This document shows, in pieces, positions 4,947 through 13,900 of a stretch of 24,702 nt of DNA. Below the pieces are notes generated by a model. That model was given only the letters and a program-made list of their open reading frames with translations. It made no database searches and was not told the origin of the DNA. Both the position numbers and the translations under genes were made by a program. This DNA is from Verrucomicrobiota bacterium (lineage in GTDB: Bacteria > Verrucomicrobiota > Verrucomicrobiia > Opitutales > Opitutaceae): positions 1 to 24,702 of the forward strand of contig JAFAAS010000108.1 in NCBI GenBank assembly GCA_023426435.1, in the 5' to 3' direction. Positions within the stretch are counted from its first letter, which is position 1; every line of letters begins with the position of its first letter.

Positions 4947-7022
4947 ATGATGCGGAGGTGTGCCACGGAACGTATTGCGCGGGTGAGGCAATGGAGCGAG
5001 GGCTGGCGGCGGGGCGCCTCGCTGTTCGCCGGCTTCCTCGCGCTTGTGTTCGCACCGGGTGCGGCCGCGGCTCCGGTTGCGGTGGAGGGAGCGACGCGGC
5101 AGATGCCGTTGGGAGCGCAAGCGGAATACTGGCGCGATGCTTCGGCGGAAGCTTCGTTTGCCGAAGCGCGGCAGATCGCGATGCAAGGCGGATTTCAAAC
5201 GCGGAAAGGGAACCGGCCCTCCTTCGGCTATACGGCCGACGCGATCTGGCTGCGTGTGTCGTTGCAGTCGCGGCTCGCCGAGCGATCGCACTGGCTGCTT
5301 GAGTTGATGACCGCGCGGATGGACGAGGTCGATTGGTTCTGCGAGCGCGAGGATGGTCGCATCGAGCATCGCGCCGCGGGCAATTTGCGCGCACGGAACC
5401 ATGACACGCCGGATTCCCGCTATCCTGCGCTGGAACTCGGCCTCGCGCCTGACGAGACGGTCACGATCTACGTGCGCGTGCATTCGGAGACGGCGGTCAA
5501 CCTGCCACTGCGTTTGTGGGCGCCGGAGGCTTACGAAGCGCACGCGAAACGGCTCGAGTGGGCCAAGGGGATTTTCTTCGGCTATCTCGGAGCGCTCTTG
5601 TTGTTCGGCCTGGCCTTCGCCGTGGTGACGCGCGAGCGGAGCTTTGTGTTTTTCCTGGTGGTGGTGGCCACGCTCCAGACGACGTTCCTTGCCCAGGGCG
5701 GTTATCCGATCTGGCTCGGTTGGCCGCAGGCGATCCTGTGGACGCGCGAAGGCATCCTGTGGAGCATGCTGCTGGCGTTGTCGGGCGCGGGTTTGTGCCT
5801 GCGCCGTTTCTTCAGCATCGATGCGCAGCGGCATCCCCACCTCAACCGTCTGTTGCTGGCCTCGATCTGTGCACCGGCTGGCGTGGTGGCGTGGTCGTGG
5901 ATCGACTCGCTGCGGGGCGCGCTGGTGCTGACGAGTTACCTGCAACTGGGCGCAGCGGTGCTGCTGGTGTGGATCACGCTGCTGTTCAGGAACCAGCAGG
6001 TGAAAGGCTACCCGTTCTTCGTCGTGACCTGGACGCTCACGATGCTCTTCAACGGTCTTTTCGTGCTGCAGCTCAAAGGTTGGGTCCCGATGTGGATGGA
6101 ATGGGAGTTGGCGTTTCAGGGGATCATCTGCTTCGGCGCGACATCGTTTCTCGGCGTGTTGAGCGAGCAGGTGCGGGAGATCCGCCAGGAGCAAAAGCAG
6201 GCGCTGGAACGGGCGTTTCAAGCGGAACGCGCGGCGACGCAGCGGCTCGAGCAGGAGGTGCGCGAACGCACGCGCGATTTGCAGCTCGCGAAGGAGCGCG
6301 CCGAGGAGGCGAACCGTTTCAAGAGCCTTTTCCTCGCCAACATCAGCCACGAAATCCGCGCGCCGCTCAGCACCGTGATCGGCCTCGCGCAGGCGATGTG
6401 CCTGCAGGGCGAGAAGCACCGGCTGCCGCCGGACTTCCTTCGCGTGCTCGATCAGATCCGCTCGGGCGGCGAATACCTCAACCAGATCCTGCTCAATCTC
6501 CTCGATGTCTCCGCGGCGGAAGCCGGGCGGATGCCGCTTCACTGGTCGCTCGTCGATCTCGTGCAATGGCAGGACATGATGCGCAACCTCCTCGCGCCGA
6601 TCGCGGAAAGCCGCGGCGTCGGTTTGCGCTGGCAGGCGGAGTTCAGCGGGCACGGCGTGTTCGAAAGCGATTCCGTGCGGCTCAGCCAGATTCTGCTCAA
6701 CCTCGTCCATAACGCGCTCAAGTTCACCCCCAAGGGCCGCGCGGTCGAAGTCCGGCTCGCGGCACAAGCCGACGGGCTGACGCTCGTCGTGAGCGACGAA
6801 GGGCCGGGCATCCCGGTGGAGGGTCGGGCGAGGATCTTCGAACCGTTTCACCAGCTTCCCGGGCGGACGCATGCCGCCGACCGCGGCGTCGGTCTCGGCC
6901 TCGCGGTGGTGCGGCTCAACGTCGAACTGCTCGGAGGCCGCGCGACGATCGAAAGCGCGGAGGAGGGCGGCGCGTGTTTCAGGATACACTTGCCTCCGCG
7001 CCCGGAGCCTTCGGAGGGTTGA
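4947..7022 (+). CDS. Sensor histidine kinase with 7TMR-DISM sensor, 691 aa
   Basis: This is an inner-membrane receptor kinase. After a signal peptide (hydrophobic run, then GAAAAP) comes a periplasmic 7TMR-DISM extracellular domain (about 45-185), as used to bind carbohydrate-like ligands. Then come seven membrane helices (about 200-405), a coiled coil rich in Glu/Arg (410-458), a HisKA dimerisation domain with the phosphorylated His468 in NISHEIRAP, and a HATPase_c domain with N box (N589 in HNALKF), G1 box (D617 in DEGPGIP) and G2 box (GVGLGLAV). All catalytic motifs are present, so it should be active. I chose the ATG at 4947 (a second ATG follows at once) because it fits the signal peptide. 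The regulator gene starts 4 bp after its stop, so the two are surely co-transcribed. Confidence 0.93.
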   Translation: MMRRCATERIARVRQWSEGWRRGASLFAGFLALVFAPGAAAAPVAVEGATRQMPLGAQAEYWRDASAEASFAEARQIAMQGGFQTRKGNRPSFGYTADAIWLRVSLQSRLAERSHWLLELMTARMDEVDWFCEREDGRIEHRAAGNLRARNHDTPDSRYPALELGLAPDETVTIYVRVHSETAVNLPLRLWAPEAYEAHAKRLEWAKGIFFGYLGALLLFGLAFAVVTRERSFVFFLVVVATLQTTFLAQGGYPIWLGWPQAILWTREGILWSMLLALSGAGLCLRRFFSIDAQRHPHLNRLLLASICAPAGVVAWSWIDSLRGALVLTSYLQLGAAVLLVWITLLFRNQQVKGYPFFVVTWTLTMLFNGLFVLQLKGWVPMWMEWELAFQGIICFGATSFLGVLSEQVREIRQEQKQALERAFQAERAATQRLEQEVRERTRDLQLAKERAEEANRFKSLFLANISHEIRAPLSTVIGLAQAMCLQGEKHRLPPDFLRVLDQIRSGGEYLNQILLNLLDVSAAEAGRMPLHWSLVDLVQWQDMMRNLLAPIAESRGVGLRWQAEFSGHGVFESDSVRLSQILLNLVHNALKFTPKGRAVEVRLAAQADGLTLVVSDEGPGIPVEGRARIFEPFHQLPGRTHAADRGVGLGLAVVRLNVELLGGRATIESAEEGGACFRIHLPPRPEPSEG

Positions 7023-7025
7023 GCC

Positions 7026-7748
7026 ATGCGTGTCGCGATCGTGGAAGATTCGCTCGGCGAGCGGCTCAATCTCCGCGCCTTGCTGGAGAGGCAGCCGGCG
7101 GTCGAGATCGTCGGCGAGGCGGAGACGCTCGCGGATGCGCGCGCTCTGCTCGCGACCGCGCGGGCGGATGTCCTGTTTCTCGACGTGGAGCTCGGGCGGG
7201 AAAACGGGTTTCAACTGCTGGAATCGCCGGCGGTGTTGCCGCGCGTCGTTTTCACCACGCTTCATCTGCACTACGCCGCGCATGCGTTCGAGATGGAGGC
7301 GTTCGACTATCTGGTGAAACCGATCGCGGAGAAACGCCTGCTGCGCACGCTGCAACGCCTCGGGCAGGCGACCGATTCGCTGCGGGCGGCGGCGCCGCCG
7401 AAACTCGATGGAGACGATCTGCTGATCTTCCGTCGCGGTGACGTGCGCCATATTCTCTCCGTGGGGCGAATTGCGGTGATCACGGGCGACGGCGATTACA
7501 CGCGGATCATTGCGAGCGACGGCCGCGAATACCTCGATGGCCGTCGCATCCGTGACTGGCAGGCGACGCTGCCCACGGAATTTCAACTGCTTGATCGTTC
7601 GACGATCGTGAATCTCGGCGAGGTGGCCGCCTACCGGCCTTCGCCGACCGGTGGCATCGTGATCCTGCGCAACGCCTCTGCGCGATGGCCGATCGGTCAC
7701 GCGGCGTTCAAGCGCTTGGAAGAAACCTTGCTGCGATCCGGCCGCTGA
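7026..7748 (+). CDS. LytTR-family response regulator, 240 aa
   Basis: The receiver domain (1-115) has the acidic pair E7/D8, phospho-acceptor D53 in FLDVELG, T77/T78, and K98 in DYLVKP. The C-terminal LytTR DNA-binding domain (about 137-236) shows the 'VITGDGDYTRI' strand and the 'FQLLDRSTIVNL' motif of that beta-fold. LytTR regulators bind direct-repeat promoter sites and often control surface proteins, adhesins and secretion. GGAGGG, 9 bp upstream of the ATG and inside the end of the kinase gene, is a good ribosome binding site. The next gene downstream is the giant secreted adhesin, which is the natural candidate target. Partnering with a HisKA-type kinase rather than the LytS type is less usual. 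Confidence 0.92.
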   Translation: MRVAIVEDSLGERLNLRALLERQPAVEIVGEAETLADARALLATARADVLFLDVELGRENGFQLLESPAVLPRVVFTTLHLHYAAHAFEMEAFDYLVKPIAEKRLLRTLQRLGQATDSLRAAAPPKLDGDDLLIFRRGDVRHILSVGRIAVITGDGDYTRIIASDGREYLDGRRIRDWQATLPTEFQLLDRSTIVNLGEVAAYRPSPTGGIVILRNASARWPIGHAAFKRLEETLLRSGR

Positions 7749-7808
7749 AGCGGACGGATCTACCTTAGGAATTCACCGGACGGGGCGGGCGGTTTCGCCG
7801 GATGATTC

Positions 7809-7829
7809 TCGGCTTTCGCCGATCTTTTC
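7809..7829 (+). terminator. Possible weak terminator after the two-component operon
   Basis: A 5-bp stem TCGGC/GCCGA with a TTTC loop is followed by TCTTTTCCC. It lies 60 bp after the regulator stop. The stem is short, so termination would be partial. Confidence 0.3.
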
Positions 7830-7874
7830 CCGCGTTTCGCAGAAATCTCCTTTTTGGGCGCGCGCGTGGTTTGT

Positions 7875-7949
7875 CGGATAAACGGCCCCCAAGCAGCCGG
7901 TTTGCATCCGTCGGCGGCGACCGACCTTCCCATGAGCCGCCACGGTGCA
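7875..7949 (+). promoter_or_regulatory. Candidate structured 5' leader with two mutually exclusive hairpins upstream of tpsA
   Basis: Hairpin A pairs CGGAT-AAAC-GGC (7875-7886) with GCC-GTTT-ATCCG (7896-7910), interrupted by small bulges. Hairpin B pairs TGCA-CCGT-GGCGGC (7903-7918, two single-base bulges) with GCCGCC-ACGG-TGCA (7936-7949), giving 14 bp closed by a 17-nt loop. Positions 7903-7910 belong to both, so A and the base of B cannot form together, as in switching leaders. Hairpin B ends 26 nt before the tpsA start. I recognise no known riboswitch class. The pairing is seen in the sequence; the regulatory role is inference. Confidence 0.4.
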
Positions 7950-7975
7950 GTTGCGACGAGTCCTTTTCCTTTCCT

Positions 7976-10900
7976 ATGACACTTCCGCGTCACTCTTTCC
8001 TCAGCCGGTTCCGCCACACGTGCCGGCTCGTCGCGCTGGTCGCGTTGGGCGTTGCGTCGTTGTCCGCCAATCCAGCGGGCGGTCACGTCGTCGCCGGTGC
8101 AGCCGCGATCGCGGGCGGCGCCGGTCAGCTCACGGTCCATCAGACCACGGCGCGCGCCATTCTTCACTGGCAGGATTTCTCGATCGGCGCGGGCGAACTC
8201 GTGCGTTTCGTGCAACCCGACGCCACCAGCGCTGCGCTCAACCGCGTCGTCGGCGGCAACCCGTCGTCGCTTCTCGGCGACCTGCAGGCCAACGGACGCA
8301 TTTTCCTCATCAATCCGAACGGTGTTCTCGTCGGGGCCGGCGCTCGCATCGATACCGCCGGATTCCTCGCATCCACGCTCGACGTCAACAACCGCGCTTT
8401 CCTCGCCGGCGGCGACCTGCTGTTCAAAGGCGACTCCACCGCCGCGATCGCGAACCTCGGCGGCATCGAAGCGAGCGGCGGAGATGTTTTCCTTATTGCC
8501 CGCCAGGTGGAAAATCGCGGCACGCTCTCCGCGCCCAACGGCACCGCGGGCCTCGCGGCCGGTTCGGAAGTGCTGCTGACGACGAACGGTTCCCAGCGCG
8601 TCTTCGTGCAGGCGGCCACCGCTCCCGGCCTCGTGGTCAACGCCGGCGAGATCGCCGCCACCACCGCCGAGTTGAAAGCCGCCGGAGGCAATCCCTATGC
8701 GCTAGCGATCAATCAGACCGGCGTCATTCGCGCAACCGGCACGACGGAACGCGACGGCGCGGTCTGGCTCGTCGCCACCACAACCGACGGTCTCTCGGGG
8801 CTCGCCCGCCACACCGGCGAGATCACCGCGGTTGATGCCGGTGGCCGCGGCGGTTTCGTCGAAACCAGCGGAGAGACGGTCGCGTTTTCCGGTGCCGTCC
8901 GCACCGGCGCGGGCGGACGATGGCTCATCGATCCGATCGACGTGACGATCGATGCCGTGCAGGCCGGCAGTATTGCCGCCAGCATCGATGCCGGCACCGA
9001 CGTCACCATCGAGGCCGACAACGACATCACCGTCGCGGCGTCGATCGCCGCCGCGGGTTCGGGCAGCCTCAACCTCAAGGCGGACATCGACCGGTCGGGT
9101 GCCGGCACGGTTGTGTTCGACCAGGGTATTACGATTTCGAATACGGGATCCGGCGATGTGAACCTTTTCTACAACCCCGCGAGCTACGGCTCGCCGACGG
9201 ATTATTCGTCGCACGTGAATCTTGGTGGCGGCGGCAAGCTCACCGCCTACATGTGGGTTCACGACGTAAACGGCCTCCAGGGAATGAGCGCCAATCTGGC
9301 GGGCCACTACGCGCTCAGCGGCGACATCGACGCACGCGACACGATCCTCTGGAACAGCGGCGCGGGCTTCGTCCCCGTGGGTTCGGGCGGCGCGCCGTTC
9401 ACCGGGCTCTTCGACGGTTTGGGCAACACCATCCATGGTCTTCGCATCGACCGCGGCACCAGCAACCACGTGGGTTTGTTCGGCGCGTTGGGCGGCGCGG
9501 CTCACGTGCGCAACGTCAACCTCGCCGGCGGCTTCGTGGCGGGATACGATCATGTCGGCGCGATCGCCGGACGGAACGCCGGCACGCTCACGAATGTGGA
9601 GGCCGCCGGGACGTTTTCCGGCCGTGACTTCGTCGGCGGTCTGGTCGGTTCCAATTCCGGCACCATTGCGGATTCCCGCGCGACGGGTGCGGTTTCCGGC
9701 AGCAATCAGGGAATCGGCGGCGCGGTCGGAGCGAACTCCGGCACGATTTCGCGCAGTTACGCAACGGGCAGCGTCGCCGGCTTGTGGGATACGGGCGGAC
9801 TCGCGGGTTATAACGAGGGGGACATTATCGAGTCCTATTCGACCGGAGCGGTCTCGGCGGATTTCGGTGGCGGGCTGGTTGGCTGGAACGACGGCGCCAT
9901 CGTCAGGAGCTACGCGACGGGGGCGGTCTCCGCTGCCGACGAAGTGGGCGGCTTGGTGGGAGGCAACACCGGCGAGATCACGGAAAGTTACGCCACGGGA
10001 TTCATCTCCGGATGGTCTTGGATTGGAGGCTTGGTGGCTTACAACGAGGGCACGATCTCCAAGAGTTACTGGGATGCCGACAGCACCGGCGTCGATTTCA
10101 GCGATGGCGGCGCCGCTCTGGGCACTCCGGAGGCAAAAGCCGCTGCGAGCTACTCCGGCTGGGACATCGGGACCGATCCATCCGCCAACACCTGGGTGAT
10201 GATCGAAGGTCAGACCCGTCCGATGCTGGCGTGGGAATACAGCACGCGCATCGCGAACGGTCATCAGTTGCAACTCGTCGGTCTCAACCCGCAGACGCTC
10301 GCGGCACACTACACGGTCGTGCGCGATCTCGATCTGAGCGCCACGGGCAACGCGTCCTCGGTTTGGGGTGGGGGCAGCGGATTCGTGCCGATCGGCTCAC
10401 GGGCCATGCCTTTCACCGGCGTGCTGGACGGACGTGGCCACGCGATTTCCGGTCTCACGATCGATCGCGAAACAGAATCTGACGTCGGCCTCTTCGGAGT
10501 CGCCGCGTCGACCGCGCAGATCCGCCACATTGGCTTGGGCGACGGCAGCGTGAAGGGCAACGAGGTCGTCGGCGCACTCGTTGGTCTCAACGACGGCGGT
10601 GTCATCACGCAGGCTTACTCGAACGCCGCGGTGTCCGGCGCGGGCGCGTCCGTCGGCGGTCTCGTCGGCCACAATCGCGCGGGCACCATTTCCGAGTCTT
10701 ATGCCACCGGCGCCGTTTCCGGCGTGTCCGCGGTCGGCGGGCTTGTGGGGGATCATGAAGGCGGCGCCATCGCCGATTCGTATGCGACCGGTATCGTTTC
10801 CGGGGGCGAAAGCGCGGGCGCGCTGGTCGGCCAGAACGACGGCGCGATCGCCACGAGTTACTGGAACATCGACACCGCGGGCGTGCTGCCCGGCGTCGGC

Positions 10901-13900
10901 GCCGGTGTCGTCGAGGGCGTTTCGGGAATGACGACCGAGGAATTCTTCTATCTCCGGCTTCCTTCCGGTTTTAGCGGCGGCACGTGGTATGCGAAGTCCG
11001 GTGTTTATCCGCAGCTCCGCTGGCAGCTCGCTTCGCTGCCGGAGAACACCCTCGTCGGCCAGCTGGTCGGTGCAGGCGAGGGCGTCGCGCTCGCCCTGGT
11101 GATCGACGGCGAACAGGTCGCCACCACGGTCACGGCCGAGGAAGGCGCGTTCGTGTTCTACTACGCGGGCGAGTTCGCGGCGGGCACGGGCGCGCTCGTT
11201 TATGCGGACGGCGGCGATGGTTTCCGCGCGAACCGGCTTGTCCCCCTTGGCGGCACGCTGACGGAAGACGTGGCCGTGGCCGATCAGCAGATTTGGGTGA
11301 GCAGCAGCGCCGACACCTTCAGCGCGCTCGTCGCGGACCTGGGTGCGACGCTCGGCGGAGTCTCCGACGACGGCATCTTGTATTCATTTTCCGGTGACGC
11401 ATTCGGCGTGACCGCCGGCATCCAGCTGCGGCTCGATCTTTCGTCGAACGTGTTCACGTTCGACGGCGCGTTGAGCCTCCCCGGCGCCACGCTGCGGATC
11501 GACGCCCCGGGCTCGCTCGTCGCCCCGCATTCGCTCGTCGCCGGCGGCTTCATTCTCGACCGGGGCGAATGGCTCCAGCACGACGCAGCGCTTCCGGTCT
11601 TCGACGTGGACGACTTCCGGATCGAGAGCGGGCGTTTTCTGCGCGCCGTTGGCGGCGACGGTTCCCGGGAAACACCGTGGCTGCTCGCCGACGTTTACGG
11701 GCTCCAGGGCGTTTCCACGGGCGACATGCGCGCGCACTACGCGTTGACGGCGGACATCGATGCGACGGGCACGGTCAACTGGAACGGCGGCGCGGGCTTC
11801 GCTCCGATCGGAGGGCCGCTGTCGGATGTCACTCATCGGCCGTCCGAGTTCAATGGCACGCTGGACGGACGGGGCCACGTCATCGCCGGGCTGACGATCC
11901 ATCGAACTTCCGATCGCGACGTTGGATTATTCGTCACCTTAGGCAGCCTCGCCGAGATTCGCGATCTGGGCATGACCGGCGGCAGCATCGCCGGTGGCGA
12001 GTCGGTTGGCAGTTTCGCCGGAACGCTCTACGGCACGCTTCGCCGGAGCTATACTACGGGCTCGGTTTCGGGCACGAGCGTCGTCGGCGGTCTGGTGGGT
12101 TACGCCGGCTATGAATCTTTCGCTGGCCCCGCCGTCACGCTCATCGAGAACAGCTACGCAACGGGCGCGGTGACCTCGGCCGAGGACAGTGCGGGCGGCT
12201 TGGTCGGGCACACGTGGGAGGGCGAAATTCGCTCCAGTTACGCGACCGGCGATGTGACCGGCGGATTCCAGACCGGCGGGCTCGTCGGCACCAGCATCCA
12301 CACGTCGATCGTCAACAGCTACGCGACCGGCGACGTCGCCGGCGAGTATCTCGTCGGCGGCTTGGTGGGCATCAACAATCGCGGCACCGTCGAGCGGAGC
12401 TACGCGTCGGGCAGCGTCACCGGCGAAAGTTCGGACGTCGGCGGCCTCGTCGGCTGGAACGAGCGAGGCACCGTGAAACAAAGTTACGCCACCGGCGCGG
12501 TCACCGGAGAGGAGCGGATCGGCGGCCTCGTGGGCGACAACGACCGAGGCACGATCCTCCAATCCTACGCCATCGGAGCCGTCTCCGGCGACGACGACGT
12601 GGGCGGTTTCATCGGCTATAATCATTCCAACAGCACGGTGTCCCAGTCTGTTTGGGACGTCGAAACGAGCGGGCAGAACGCCGCCGTCGGGGGCGGTTCG
12701 CGCACGGTTAGCGCCACCGGCCTGACCACCGTGCAAATGACCGATCCCGCTTCGTATGCCGGGTGGGACATCGATGCGGTCGGCGGAGCGGAAGCGCTCT
12801 GGCGGATCTACCCGGGGCACACCGCGCCCTTGTTCAAAACCTATCTCACGCGACTCGAAGTCAGCGGCGCCGACAAGACGGTCACGTATGACGGCACCGG
12901 CCACACCTCCACCTACACGATCGCCGGACCTTACGACGCGTCGCTCCTCCTCGGCGGATCCGTCGTCGGCGTCAACGCCGGCAATCACGTCGTGACAAGC
13001 GGTCTGTATTCGACGCAGCACGGCTACGACCTCGTCTCGACCGGTGGCCTCCTCACGATCCTGCCGGTCTCGATCAGCGTCACCGCCCACGGCGGCACGT
13101 CGGTCTATGGCGACGTGCCTGTCGATCCCGGCCTTTCCGCGACGGGTCTCGTCAACGACGAAACCGTCGCCGTGCTCACGGGTCTCGCGAACAGCTTTGG
13201 CATCGTCGGCACGACCAATGCCGGCGCGCACACGCTGACCGTGATCGGCACGCTCACGAACGGCAACTACACCATTGCCGAACGCCACGACGGCACGTGG
13301 GTCGTGACGCCGAAGGAAATCACGGTCACCGCCAACGGCGGCACTTCGACCTACGGCAACACGCCCACGAATCCCGGTCTTTCCGCCGCGGGTCTCGTCA
13401 ACGGCGAAACGGCCGCCGTGCTCGCGGGGCTCGCGAACAGCTTTGGCATCGCCGGCACAACGAATGCCGGCAGCCACACGCTCGTCGTCGATGGCACGTT
13501 GACCAATGGCAACTACACCGTCACCGCACGTCACGATGGCACGTGGGTTGTTTCGCCGAAAGCGATCACCGTCACGGCCAACGGCGGTTCGTCGGTCTAT
13601 GGCGACACGCCTGCGAATCCCGGCCTCTCCGCGACCGGTCTCGTGAATGGCGAAACGGCCGCGGTGCTCGCGGGGCTCGCGAACAGCTTTGGGATCGCGG
13701 GCACGACGAATGCCGGCACGCACACGCTCGTCGTCGAAGGCACGCTCACGAACGGCAACTACACCGTCGCTGAGCGCGAGAACGGCACGTGGGTCGTTTC
13801 ACCACGAACGCTGACGGCTGCGTTGAGCGGCACGATCAGCAAAATTTACGACGGCACGACCGCCGCCGTGCTTTCTGGCAACGACTACGAACTTGTCGGC

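Noticed and set aside
4668..7700. Minus-strand open frame of 1010 codons antisense to the kinase and regulator
   Set aside because: The translation is a low-complexity Arg/His/Glu mixture without domains, while the plus strand codes for complete, motif-rich proteins. Long antisense frames are common in GC-rich genes.
7802..7975. Upstream extension of tpsA to 7802
   Set aside because: It would place 58 basic, Pro/Ser-rich residues before a normal signal peptide and would translate the structured leader.
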